A stretch of 64,000 bases of DNA, taken from NCBI GenBank assembly GCA_027559495.1, contig JAMXSV010000004.1, positions 3,213,001 to 3,277,000 of the forward strand, written 5' to 3'. The position numbers and the translations under genes are program-made. This DNA is from Aurifilum marmelostoma. Its lineage: Eukaryota > Ascomycota > Sordariomycetes > Diaporthales > Cryphonectriaceae. This document shows positions 37,732 through 49,282 of the stretch, piece after piece (position 1 is the stretch's first letter; each line of letters opens with the position of its first letter). Under the pieces are notes generated by a model. The model did not search any database. It saw only the letters and a program-made list of their open reading frames with translations, and was not told the DNA's origin.

Positions 37732-39545
37732 ATGGATCTTGACACAGACGTCCTTATTATCGGTGCCGGTCTATCAGGTCTCGGCTTCGCAATTCAGCTA
37801 CAAAACACATATGCCTCCTGCAGATATGAGGTTATAGAAAAGTCAGACTCAGTTGGGGGCACGTGGTGGGCTAATTCCTACCCAGGCTGCGGGTGTGATG
37901 TGAGTTTGACACATACCGCGTGAAGCCAGCAAGAGAGAGCATGAACCTCCCTCACTCACCACTCGACAGGTCCCCTCGCACTTCTACTCCTTTTCGTGGG
38001 CTCTCAACCCGAACTGGTCCCGCAAGTACGCCTTCCAGCCCGAGATACACGCCTATCTGGAGAATCTTGCCACCAGCCACAGCATAGACAGACACATCCG
38101 CCTCCACACTGCCGTGGAGCGGGCCGTCTGGGACGAGCAGACAGCCACATGGCTCGTCACCACCCACGACCAGGACACAGGCCTGACGGCACAGAGACGG
38201 TGCAAGGTCCTCGTCTCGGCCGTCGGATCTCTGTCCGTGCCTAGAGAGTGCGAGATCCCAGGATCGGAACAGTTTCGAGGAAGACTGTTCCACACTGCGA
38301 GGTGGGATCATGACTTTAACTGGGCGGGTAAAGACGTGGTCATCATAGGAAACGGCTGCAGTGCCACACAGATCGTGCCCAGTATCAGCCAAGAAGGAGG
38401 AGGCGCCCAGCCAGTGCACAAGGTCACCCAGTTCAGCCGCCAGGCCCACTGGCTCTCACCGCGCCAACAGGTTGAGTACTCGTCCCTCTTTAAGCTCACC
38501 ATGCGCTGGGTGCCGTTTGCGATGCGGGTCTACAGGGCGTGGCTGTACTACGAGAAAGAGGCCGACTTTCTGGGATACCGGATGAAAAAGGGTGCTGGGG
38601 TGAGAGCGGGCTGGACGACACAGGCAGCAGAGTACATCCGTGCCAATGCGCCCGAGAGATACCGCGAGTTCCTCGTGCCGACCAGCGAGATTGGGTGCAA
38701 GAGGCGGGTGAACGATACAGAGTACCTGGCCGCGCTGCACCGGGACAATGTCGAGCTGGTGTATGACGATCCGGTCGAGGAGATAGTTGCGGAAGGGGTG
38801 GTGACGAAATCGGGGCGGTTTGTGCGTGCGGATGCGGTGGTGCTCGCCAACGGGTTTCAAACCAAGAAGATGTTGTTCCCCATGGAGATTGTGGGGAGGG
38901 GAGGTGTCAGTCTGGATGAGCATGTAAGCTGGTCTCTTGTCTCTTGTTCCCGCCCCCAAATTCTCTCTGCTGTCCACCTAGGCTGACCTTCGACAGTGGA
39001 CCAGCGTGAGCGAGGGAGTCCCCTCTTCATACTTTGGCACATGTGTCTCGACGGCCCCCAACTTCTTCATGCTCATGGGCCCCAACTCGGTCAGCGGGCA
39101 CCTGTCAGTCGTTTTTACCAGCGAGTGCCAAATCAACTTTACCCTGCGCATGATTAGGCCCATCCTGTCGCAGCTTGGAGAGCACCGCCGTCAGCAGCAC
39201 CAGCAGACCTCATCCTGGTGGCGCTCCTTGTGGCGCCTCCTAGGTTATTCCATTCGGAGCGGCAAAGGGGCGGACATCGTAGTAGTGACTCCCGAGGCGG
39301 AGAGGCGCGATCTCGAAGAGACGCAGAAGAGGGCCAAGGAGCTGGTGTGGGCGTCAGGGTGCACGAGCTGGGGGGTGGATGAGGTCACGGGTCGGAACTT
39401 TGCCATGTACCCGGACTGGCAGTTTGTGTTTTGGTTCAGGAGCTTTTGGATCAGGTGGAGGGACTTTACGCTGAGGACATTGGCGTTGGGAGAAGGAGCA
39501 GGCCGGGGGAAAGGAAAGAGCGAGTCTAAGTTGAAGACGGTCTGA
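37732..39545 (+). CDS. FAD-dependent monooxygenase, Baeyer-Villiger/FMO type
   Basis: Exons 37732-37899, 37970-38923 and 38997-39545 give 556 residues. The N-terminal FAD Rossmann motif is GAGLSG (residues 11-16), followed by GGTWWANSYPG. The Baeyer-Villiger fingerprint FxGxxxHxxxW is present as FRGRLFHTARW (about 158-168), then the NADPH site IIGNGCSAT (about 181-189). A late block TAPNFFMLMGPNS is also typical. Such enzymes insert one oxygen atom from O2 into ketones or oxidise heteroatoms using NADPH. No signal peptide is seen; a C-terminal hydrophobic stretch (WQFVFWFRSFWIRW) might touch membranes. Odd: the usual YPG-x-RCD reads YPGCGCD, so the Arg is not there. An alternative acceptor at 38981 would add five residues (ADLRQ) in frame. 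Substrate unknown. Confidence 0.9.
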
Positions 39546-41185
39546 CGTATGGTATTGCCCAGGGTGACTATATCTACAGTAGTTGATTTCGGGCGGGAAG
39601 GAGCAAGCGACGGAGGCTACAGTGACAGGTTACAGGGGGATGTATTGAATGAAGCCAGCTAGCAACTACTCTGAGGGTCTCCCTCATCATCCTCAACACT
39701 TTTGTTATTTCTGTTGCTTCCTGGACGGGAGATGGTGATATATTCTTGATTTCTGGACATCTAAGTAACAGGAGAGGGGAGCGTCTTTTTGAATTTTCTG
39801 TCTGTCTCTCTCCGCTCATTCTGCAGGTAAACGAGTGGGTTTCTACCCTTGAACTGACGCAAGGCCACCACAGCGTCATAGTCTTCCTCACGAAACCCCC
39901 ATAAAGTAATCTTTGCTCGTATTACTACGTATGTGCACATACAGCAAGGACAACAAGATGATCAAACCATTGTGGCAAGGCCAAGAAACGAGCAAGGCGA
40001 CCAAAAAAGAAGACAACACAGTGATGCAGGGTCCTGTTTCCATATGCGGGTGCTGCTATAATTTGAAGCTCTGGTGGGGCCGAATCAGCGCTGATCACCA
40101 TCAGGCGTGTTGTCGTCCTTTGGGGGGCAAAATAAAGACAACAGCCACCAGCCAACACATTTCTAGCTGTGTATGAGGGAGTGACACGTGTGACCTCTCA
40201 ATCTCTGAGGCAAAGAAGCACGATGAATGTCTCGCGCCTAGCTTCTGTGGTAGTACTGCTTGCATGAGTGGATGGTTGGTTATAGGCTCACCTTCTCAAG
40301 CTCATTGTTGGACAGTCCAGACACCAATGAACGGACAGCAACAGAAGATGAGGACCTTGAAGGCCTGACTTGAAGGCCTGTCCTGACTTGAGAACAGCTC
40401 AGCACAGTACCAGACATGACATGACACGACACGACACAAGGGCTACACAATGTCGGCCGCACCCCTCGCCCGCCACCACCAACCATGACCCCTCCTCCAC
40501 CTCTGATCTCTAAAGCTTGACGCTGCTGCTGGACGGACCCCTCATCTCTCGTGTTGGGGCTGGACCCCTGGAGGTTTCAGCCAAGGCCAGACAAGCAACA
40601 AGCTTCCACTGACCAAAGAAATCGCCCCGCCAAGAACACAGCATCTCTCCAGCGTGTCTTTTTGTGGAGATGATGGACCCCAGCCACGAGAGCTCTACTG
40701 GTGGTCAGTGGTGACAACACAGAAAAGAGGCCCATGCTGCACAGCCTCTGTCTTGAGCTCTAGTGAGGTCTGTCTGGGGGACGGGGCTGGAGGCTGGAAG
40801 CTGGCCCGACAATGATGAGATGGCAGTGCATTGAGGGGGGAGGGGGGCCTCCCAAGATGAGGCGAATCTTGTTGCTGTTTATTCTTGTTGCTGGGGCGTC
40901 TCATTGGAAGAGAGGGATGGAGATGATCTGATGTAATACGTAATAGGTTGTCTCCATCATCAATGTACTTATATGTTTGATGCACAGATGCTGTCTTGTG
41001 CTGTGGAATAAGCATAACCCAAAAGTATATATAAAGACAGATCTTCAACCTGTTCATCCCCCCCCCCTTCTTCTCCTCTTTTCTGTAGACTCAATCCAAC
41101 ACCCACACAAGACAAGACATCTCCCTCCAACAAGACTACACCACCACTACCACCACCACATCACAACCACTTACCTATACTCACA
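39546..41185. other. Intergenic DNA and promoter of the LysM gene
   Basis: No gene is seen. It includes near-repeats of TTGAAGGCCTG at 40357-40380 and a short GACAT/GACAC pentanucleotide array at about 40411-40438. The last 160 bp carry a TATA element and a CT-rich leader. Confidence 0.6.
41027..41034 (+). promoter_or_regulatory. TATA box of the LysM gene
   Basis: TATATAAA lies about 150 bp upstream of the ATG at 41186 and is followed by a pyrimidine-rich stretch (41047-41090) typical of fungal transcription starts. It is the clearest TATA box in the window and suggests inducible or strong expression. Confidence 0.6.
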
Positions 41186-41957
41186 ATGTTTGACCACCAC
41201 CGCAACGAGGATGGTAAGCAGGACCCTCTCTTCAACTCATCCAATACTACCACCACCACCACCACCACTCCTTCCCCCCCCCCCCAAATATCTCACAACC
41301 TTTCTCTTGCCGTGACACTGTTACTGACACACCTTTGGCCCCTTGACAGAGCGTCGTGACGACAGACCCGACTTCTACAACCACGAAGGAGGCGAGCGCG
41401 GGCATCACGAGAAGAAGAAGGATGACGACCACGAGATCCTCGGCACCCTAGGCGGCGCCATCGCAGGCGGCTTCGGCGGCCACGCCCTGGGCAACAAGGC
41501 CGGCGGTCACGGCGTCGCGGGCGGCATCCTGGGGGCAGTGGCGGGCGCCTTTGCGGGCCACGAGGCCGAGGAGAAGATCGAGGACTGGAAGGACAACAGG
41601 GACGAGAAGAAGCACGCCGAGGAGCGGCGCGAGCATGAGCGCGAGCGGGATGAGCACCGCCGCGAGGAGGAGCTGGACCGCCGCGAGCGGGATATGGACC
41701 GTCGCGAGCAGGACGACCGCCGCAGGGAGGAGGACGACCGCCGCCGGCGGGAGGACGAGAACCGCCACCGCGGGCCCCCCGAGGGCGGACCCCGGGGCGA
41801 CTTTGTCGAGGTTACTGTCCAGCCTGGCGATACCCTCCGCGGCATCGCCGCCCGGTTCGACCACTGCTCCTTTGAGGACATTGCCAGGCACAACAACATT
41901 GCCAACCCGGACATGATCTTCCCTGGTCAGGTCCTGCAGGTGCCCGCCCGGAGGTAG
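41186..41957 (+). CDS. Glycine-zipper, charged coiled-coil and LysM protein without signal peptide
   Basis: Exon 1 is 41186-41213 and exon 2 is 41350-41957, giving 211 residues; the 136-nt intron has GTAAGC and GACAG ends. Residues 1-38 are His/Asp/Lys-rich. Residues 40-80 are a glycine zipper (GGAIAGGFGGHALG, GGILGAVAGAFAGHE). Residues 81-150 are an extremely charged Glu/Arg helix with DRREQDDRRREEDDR-type repeats. Residues about 162-208 are a LysM domain (VTVQPGDTLRGIAARF, NNIANPDMIFPGQVLQVP). LysM usually binds chitin or peptidoglycan outside the cell, yet there is no signal peptide here, so the protein is probably intracellular. Function not known; organisation of membranes or proteins by the zipper is inference. 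Confidence 0.9.
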
Positions 41958-42993
41958 TGGGGGATGGTCAGCCGCGCAGGTCCACGGCGCCGACCTGAGG
42001 CGCTGAGGTCACCCTTTCATAGCACAGCAGGCAAGAGCAGAACCGAATCTGAAGTTAGCTTCATACAGATGATCATGGCCTTGATGCTTGTTCTATCTTT
42101 CCCCATTGATCTGATGATGATGATGATGATGATGTTCACACTTCTGCAGAACACCTAGCAACAAATTCTCTCAGCCCATAGCAGATATCAGATCGACCCT
42201 AGACCAAGTCTCGAGAAATCGAAAAAGTAGTCAGTCGTAGATAAAGGTCGTCTAGAACACGGCCCAGCGACAGGGCTAATGCAAGCCCGTTTTGGGGGAG
42301 GGGGGGGGCCACGGCGCCGCCGCTCTGGGTGGGCTATTCAGATTCCAGCCCCGACGATAACCACTTGTAACCCCACCAAGATTGTGACGCCGAGCAGGGA
42401 TACGGATTTCTTGGTGGCGATGAGAGGAGGTTTTCTTGCAGTGGCACCTCTTTGTTGAATGATGCGTAGTAGTAGAGGGGGGACGGACCGAGGCGGGTGG
42501 GAATAGATAGAAGGGAGAAAAAGAAAAAAAAAAGGATACAGGTGGGGGGGGGGGGGGGATTTAGAGAGAAAAGAAGAAAAAAAATCAAAAAAATCAGGCC
42601 CTTACCATTAGCGCGGCGTAGATGGCCCAGTAGAGTTAGTGCGCACCACATGCCCTAGTAGTACATATCTCGCGACTTCCTCCTCCTCCTTCAACGTTCA
42701 ACGAGGATGAACTGAGTTTTCTCTCTTCCCTCGTCCAACCTCTCTCCACCACCTCGGAGAACACAAGGCACACCGGTCAATGTGCCGCCCAGCATCTTCT
42801 GCATCATAACACCACAGCAGGCGACTTGAAGTCTTTGCGCTCTGCTGCCAGGGGGACGACAGAAAGACTTAGCCGGGCAATTCCATTTCCATCCCATCAC
42901 CAGCGTTAATATCATCATCCTTACTCTGATTACGACTTGCAGCTCTTTGAGAGTATATACATTAACTGGAAATACACACTTTCTCTTCTCGAA
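41958..42993. other. Intergenic DNA
   Basis: 3' flank of the LysM gene and promoter of the SLC35F-type gene. A GAT repeat lies at 42112-42135 and a G run at about 42542-42559. GTATATAC at 42952-42959, about 35 bp before the ATG, may be a TATA-like element or just leader. No gene is seen. Confidence 0.6.
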
Positions 42994-44250
42994 ATGGCAA
43001 ACAACACGACCACTACCACCGAGTCGGCGGCCAACAAGGCGCTGGAGGACTCTAGTTACGACAACACCAACGCCGGTGGTGGCCCCATCGAGACGCACGT
43101 CTACGCCTCGAGCGAGGATGGACAGGAGGTGGCCCACGATGAGAACCAGGCCGTGGCAGAGGGCCTGAGCAAGATCGAGGCCCGCAGCGTCCGCTGGTAC
43201 TCGTACTTCACCACCTGGGACTTTTGGCTCGTCGTCGCCCTGGGCCAGTTCCTCTGCATCTGCAACACCGCCACCAGCGTCTTCACCACCCTCCTCGCCG
43301 ACTACGGCACCTCCGTCCCGGCCTTCCAGACCTTCTTCAACTACGTCCTGCTGAGTCTCGTCTACGTCCCCTACATGTTCTACCGCTACGGCTGGCGCAA
43401 GGTCTTCCGCATCGTCTGGAAGGACGGCTGGCGCTACTTTATCCTGTCCTTCCTCGACGTCGAGGGCAACTACTTCACCGTCCTCGCCTACCGCTACACC
43501 AACCTCCTCAGCGCCCAGCTGCTCAACTTCTGGTCAATCGTCTGCGTCGTCATCGTCTCTTTCCTCCTCCTCCGCGTCCGCTACCGGCCCTTCCAGATCC
43601 TCGGCATCCTCGTCGCCTGTGGCGGCATGGGCATGCTGCTCGGGTCCGACGCCATGACCAGCGGCAGCGGTGGCGCCGCCCCCAACAAGGTCAAAGGCGA
43701 CCTGTTTGGCCTCGCCGGTGCCACCTGCTACGGCCTCAGCAACGTCTTTGAGGAGTGGTACGTCTCGCGCCGCCCTCTGTACGAGGTCCTGTCCTTTATG
43801 GGCTTCATCGGCATGTTTGTCGGCGGCGCCACCGCCGCCATCTTTGACCGCTCCACCTTCCAGGAGGCCACCTGGAACGGTCCCGTCATCGGCTACATCG
43901 TCGGCTACACCCTCGCCCTCTTCATCTTTTACTCGTTTGCCCCCTTTATCCTGCGCATGGGCTCCGCCGCCTTCTTCGACATCAGCCTGCTCACCGGCAA
44001 CTTCTGGGGCGTCATCATCGGCATCCACGTCTTTGGCTACGCCGTCGCCACCCTGTACCCCATTGCCTTTGTCCTCATCATCCTCGGCCTGATCGTCTAC
44101 TTCCTCTCGGGGAGCGCCCTGGGCGACTCCAAGAAGCCGTGGCTGGGCGCTAACCAGGAGGAAGGCGTTGCGGGCTTTGGCACGGCCAAGCTGAAGGCTC
44201 TGAACGAGGCGAGAAAGCAGGGCATGATTGCCAGGGAGCAGCCTGTCTAG
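42994..44250 (+). CDS. SLC35F1/F2-type multi-membrane transporter (DUF914 family)
   Basis: Intronless, 418 residues from the ATG opening MANNTTTTTESAAN; an in-frame extension upstream lacks an ATG. An N-terminal hydrophilic region (about 75 residues) precedes ten hydrophobic segments, beginning FWLVVALGQFLCICNTATSV. Family blocks include FLDVEGNYFTVLAYRYTN, ATCYGLSNVFEEWYV and FFDISLLTGNFWGVIIG. This family belongs to the drug/metabolite transporter superfamily; members are membrane carriers whose substrates are poorly defined, thiamine or nucleotide sugars having been proposed for relatives. Codon usage is strongly C-ending, which suggests good expression. The C-terminus (LGDSKKPWLGANQEEG and on) is cytosolic and hydrophilic. 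Confidence 0.92.
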   Translation: MANNTTTTTESAANKALEDSSYDNTNAGGGPIETHVYASSEDGQEVAHDENQAVAEGLSKIEARSVRWYSYFTTWDFWLVVALGQFLCICNTATSVFTTLLADYGTSVPAFQTFFNYVLLSLVYVPYMFYRYGWRKVFRIVWKDGWRYFILSFLDVEGNYFTVLAYRYTNLLSAQLLNFWSIVCVVIVSFLLLRVRYRPFQILGILVACGGMGMLLGSDAMTSGSGGAAPNKVKGDLFGLAGATCYGLSNVFEEWYVSRRPLYEVLSFMGFIGMFVGGATAAIFDRSTFQEATWNGPVIGYIVGYTLALFIFYSFAPFILRMGSAAFFDISLLTGNFWGVIIGIHVFGYAVATLYPIAFVLIILGLIVYFLSGSALGDSKKPWLGANQEEGVAGFGTAKLKALNEARKQGMIAREQPV

Positions 44251-47200
44251 AGGAGGAGTTTTATGATGTATGGAAGAGAGAGAAGATGGAGAAGGTGTTG
44301 AAAGGAGAGGGGGGGTAGCCCATGACTGGCGGGTGTCGTACTGTACACTCAAGTCGTCAAAGGAGCACATGAGAGCAGATATGAGATGTGAAGTGGTTAT
44401 GGATGACGATGGAATGTCTCATTTCTCTTTTTCTTGCTACGGTGTTGTGTGGTGCATTTTCCAGACATCTGGAAAATAATACTTTGATATACCCTCTTTT
44501 TGGTAGACCTTTCCTGGGTTCACAGTACATATATGTTTTAATTTCATCCGTCAGGAAATATTGCATGATCTTCAGAATACCTGGCCCTCCTTTAGGCCCG
44601 TGTGAAAGATACAAGAAATGCGTTGTCATGTGGGGAGATAGACTGCCTCGCACATTATCGCAAGGTAATTTTCTGCTTGTATGCGATGGCTGGCTGGTGT
44701 ACAATTTACACCTTGACGCACCATTTGGACCCTTTCCCGCCAAGGAAAAGGACATCGGTGGATGGATAACCGAGCACAGCTGACAGACGGCTTCCCCTAG
44801 ACAGTCTACCTCGTCATTCGTCGCTCGGCCTCAGAATCATTAACAGACAGGGGTTTAGAGGCCTTCAATAGTTGCAAAAGACGGCTCGGGCGGCCGCTTC
44901 GTGCCTCCCCTCTGTGGCGTCGTCACTCGAGAGCGGCTACGTACACACAGGCACACACTATATGGTTTAGGATGCTGAACAATGGGAGAGCAGAAGATGG
45001 ATGAATGGAGGAGAGATGGCCGGCTGCGAAAAAAAAAGCCACCCAGCCACGCCCCCCACCATACCGGAGCGGGGCGGCGGGGTTGAGTCTCTCTCTTTTC
45101 TCTCTCTCGGCTGTGATACCAAGGCAGAGAGAGTCAGAGAGAGGGAGAGAGACAGCTGGGCTGCACGACCTACTTTTTTTTTTCGGCTCTGCAGTGGTGG
45201 CTCGCCTGCAGATACATTCTCCGGGTCCTTGGCGGGAATGATGGTGTGGGGGTTCTGTGGTCTGTCTCGCCAAACATCCTCGACCTGCGGACCGACTCGG
45301 TCTGCAGCTAAGACGTAGGCGACCAGTAAGGAAGAAATGTGCTGTGGAAAGGGGGGGGGGGGGGCAAGCTTTGTGTATGTGTATGTGTGTGCGTGTGTGT
45401 GTGACTCTATGCAGGAAGTTATGGTCGCATGATGCGGGGAATAGGAAAAGAGAGGGGGGGGAGAGAAGGAGAGGAGAGGAGAGACAAAAATAGATGTGCG
45501 CGCGGCCTGGGCAGGATTTTATTTCCCCCCTCTTTCTGATTGTTCAATGGGATGAGATCTGCTGGAAGATTTCTTGGGATCTGGTTTCATCGGGGGGGAT
45601 TCGGATAAAACACCACGGCATTCCTGGAGAAAGCTGAGAGGCGTTGCATGCTTGCGGTTTGTCCACGGCCGGGTCCAGGGTCATCAGGCCCCCGCTCCCT
45701 GTGCTATGTTGCATACGCCGATGTTCCCTCGAGGCGCTGAGTGATGAGAAAGCCGTGCTGCCCATCAGGACAGGCCGAGCCGGGCGTCCGTGGGCATCCG
45801 CCACAGGCGTGCTCTTTGGCATGGCTGGTTTCCCCCGATGGCCAGAGCAGCCTGCTCATCATGATGACGACGGGAAGAGGGTCGGGGCGTTTCCCGATTC
45901 CCTGCCCAGCACATGCGTGCAGCAGCACCACCACCACCATCCAGTCACGGCTGACAGGCCCGCGACGTGGCCCCCTCCCTTGCAGCGGAAGTCTCCCGTG
46001 CTAAGGCATGGAAGCCAGCTTCCAGAAGGCGACTGCAACACCAGGTCTGGTGTGGTGGGACTGGATGCGACCTGAAGAGGGGGGGGGGCGTGATTATTAG
46101 GCTCGAGTCTCTCTCTCTCTTGGGAGGTCCCGGAATTCGCAGCTCTGCTTCTTCCTTTGACGGCAGGCCACCCAGAGCGGAAGCTGGCTAGAGGTATGAT
46201 TCGAGTAATAATAGACCGAGCCGAAGTAGAAGTCATGACTACGACGTCCTTCTTACGTGGAAGCTCGTCGCATCGAGGTTTCAACCCACCCATGCCGGCG
46301 TCGTCCCAGAGTAGCAGATAGACCCAGACCAACAGGGCATGCCTCAGCCACCTGCAGCCACCTGCAGCTAGAGAGGACGACAGCCTCGTGGTAATATGCA
46401 CGTGTCATATGATGGTCTCAGAGAATATTGAAGAAAAAGAAAAAAAGAGGAGGGGAAAACAAAGGGAACAAAGATACATTATGAACGGTGGGCCTGCCCT
46501 TCCCGCGGGAAGGACAAACCATGTCTGTTGCAGGGGTGATGGATGGAAAAACAGCGGGGATTGATGGTCAGACGGGATGGATGGAAATCGATACGGGATA
46601 GCGATGTTGATATTCTGGTGCGCTGGCTGGATTTCGGAGTCTGCTGAGGGAGGGGAAGGGGGGGGGGGGACGGCATCTCGATCTCGTCGGACGGAGGTCT
46701 GGGAGGGGCGAGTAATTTCCACCGCCGTCCCGTGTCTGCGTCTGGACGGGTCGTCTGGATGGCACGACAAGATCGTTCCTCCGATGCAGGTGACAGGAGG
46801 TAATAGCTCATCACCATCTTCACCCCTCTCTCGCAGGTACGAGATTGGCAAAACAGACCGAGATCTTGTTGTCCTGGTGGTGATGATGTGACGAAGTGAT
46901 GAAGAGGTGCACGCAACCAACTGGGATCAGAGTAGCAGAAGGCGGGCGGGTCCTTAGGCGCCGTTCACTAAACCCTGACCCCTGGCCCTGGGGCCCTGGC
47001 CTGATCTTCTGACCCTTTGTCCCCTCTAGGGCCCAGGGCCCTGGCAAGTTTTCCCCCACACGTTATCATTAACTAGCTACTTGGGGGCCGTCCTTCGTAC
47101 AAGTACTACGTAGCATGCCCCTAGAGGGCGACCGTCCCTACGGCCCTTACCAGAGTGTAGGGGCACACTAGCTACTCGCACCGCCTAAACGCCCGCCGAC

Positions 47201-49282
47201 ATTCCCCCGCCAACTATTTACTGTAGTACAGCTATAGTGGTGTAAGTAGTTGCTGCCTTTTTGGAATTTCTTTAGCAAGTGTTGCGTGTTGCTGGCGCCT
47301 GTGACGACTTTTCTTTGGCGACGGGCCTAGAATGTCTGTGCTGTACAGCAGAAAGAGAGGGAGCCTGGGATTTTTTCCATGTCATTTCTTGGATTCTGAT
47401 TTGTTCTTTTTTTTTTTTCCCCTTTTTTTTCTCTCTCTTTCTTTGTCTTTCTTATTTCCGTTTGGTTCTGGCTTATTTCAATTCCCCATCTCGGGACTTT
47501 TCCTACCTTGTCCATTCCACACAACAAAGTCCACATCCACTCTTACCTCAGACCACCAACTGACCTGCCGGTGGTGCCTGTGCAGAGAGGCAACCGTTGT
47601 ACCGCACGGCCTCACCAACCTTCCTTCTCCAGGTCTGGGGACACTAATATGTTTTCTTATTCACTCCTTCTATTTTGATTGGGTCCAGCCTGGTTTGGTG
47701 CTTTCACCTGCTGTAATCTTTCACCTGTCGTACGTGGAACAGTAACCATTCGGTCATGTAAATTACTAAGAGGTTAATTCTGATATCAACTCTCCTTTGG
47801 TTTTTATTTTATTTTATTTTTTCTTTTGAACTTGTACTTTTATTCTTGTACATCAACCAGTTGGAAGAGAAAAAAAAGAGAGAGAAAGGAAGTGGCCCAT
47901 CAGACATACACGAGACAGGAGGGAAGGAGAGCCTCTGACAGGGAGGGGGGAGGAGGAGGAGGAGGAGGAGGAATCAGGGCCCTGGAGCCACAGCAGGGAA
48001 GAAGCTACCTGCTAACTAGCTAGCCAGGCCAACCATTTCGCTCTTTCCATCTCAGATCTCACGTCTCCTCGTCACCAAAGCAAAGTCCGTGTCAGCGCTT
48101 GTAACAGCCTCGGGAAATCCTACGCCGTGCCAAGTGCCAGTGGTCCACCCCTTTTTCCGGTCCGCTGCCACTTCTTTCCCAGCCCATCCGCCCACCTTTC
48201 CTTTCTCTGCTGCACCCGCTGTGGGCCCCCTCTGGAACCTCTGGCCCCTCCCTCTGCCTTTCTGATCTGCCCCGACCCGACCCGACTCAACTGGACCTGG
48301 TTCGACTCGACTTTGGATTTTCTGGCTCTTGTCCTGTCAACTTTCCCACCAGTCCTCCCCCCCCGACCTGACCTGGACCTCTCTGCCTGTCCTGTCCTGT
48401 CGTGTCGCGTCAGCTCTCTTCTCTCCTTCTCCTCCTGGACAATCAACCATTGTCGATATCCTCTCCTCTCCTCCTTGTCCAGCCCTGCCTATTGTCTGCA
48501 GGACTCTCTCTGTGTGTGGCCTCGAGAGCCTGCGCCATACGACAGCCTTTATTACATATACATACACATAAGAGGATAGGGCCCTCTCAGAAACAGGGTG
48601 GGATACAATTTCTTGGTCTTGGTCTGGGTACACTTTGTAAGTTCCCAGCTGTCATGTCATGTGCGAAGAGCCGTGCAGCCCTGCCCTGCCCTGCGATGCA
48701 ATGCGCTGCTGCTGCTGCTGCGACGCGCCCTCTGTCGCGCTGCTGCTCTCCACTGCCTATGCGCGATAAAATTTGTCGCCTCAGTGCCTGTTCCCCAGCT
48801 CTCGTCTGGCCCAGCTGTCCAGGTCCGGGCCTTCATCTGCCAAGCCCAACACCTGAGGCCAGCTGTGTCAATTCTTGATGCGATCAAGGAAGGTGTGGCA
48901 TCATTACTAGTCAGATGTTGAGCATTGTCCTGGTCATGATGAGTAGTGATACAGGTCAAGATGATGCTGCGACTGGGCCTTTGCCATGTTAATCTTTTGT
49001 CTCGGTTTCTGATTGCTTTATTGCTTACTGCCTTTTGGGCTCTTGTTCTTTTCCTTTTCCCCTTTTTTGCCCTTCTTTTTCTTCTCTCCTCATCGGCATG
49101 ATCATGCACTTCTTCTTTTTGTCCTTCTTCCTTTCTTCCTTGCACAGCCGTGCTGACAAATATACTCCGGTCTTCACAGTGCTTCCGGGTCCTCAAAGCC
49201 GAAACGGATTCTCGATCTCCTGTTAGACCGTATACGCCGTTGCTTGTACTTCTCTCGAGAGTATCGCTCTAAAGCTGTCGCT
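44251..49282. other. 5-kb gene-free interval; right part is a CT-rich leader
   Basis: I see no supportable gene. 44251-47300 holds mixed DNA with G runs, a GT tract (45373-45401) and a GC-rich imperfect hairpin at 46984-47040. From about 47400 to 49282 the + strand becomes pyrimidine-rich and ends at the ATG at 49283, fitting a long untranslated leader. A GGA repeat (47947-47971), CCTGT pentamers (48386-48402) and a GCT repeat (48705-48721) lie in it. Confidence 0.55.
46984..47040. repeat. GC-rich imperfect inverted repeat
   Basis: The arm GGCCCTGGGGCCCT (46984-46997) can pair with AGGGCCCAGGGCC (47028-47040), leaving one bulged base and a 30-nt loop. The DNA around it is a patchwork of CCCTG/CAGGG words, so the pairing may reflect composition. 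Confidence 0.6.

Noticed and set aside
45544..46401. Open frames of 90-180 codons on both strands
   Set aside because: His-rich or Ser-rich frames from CAC and simple repeats, with no family motif.
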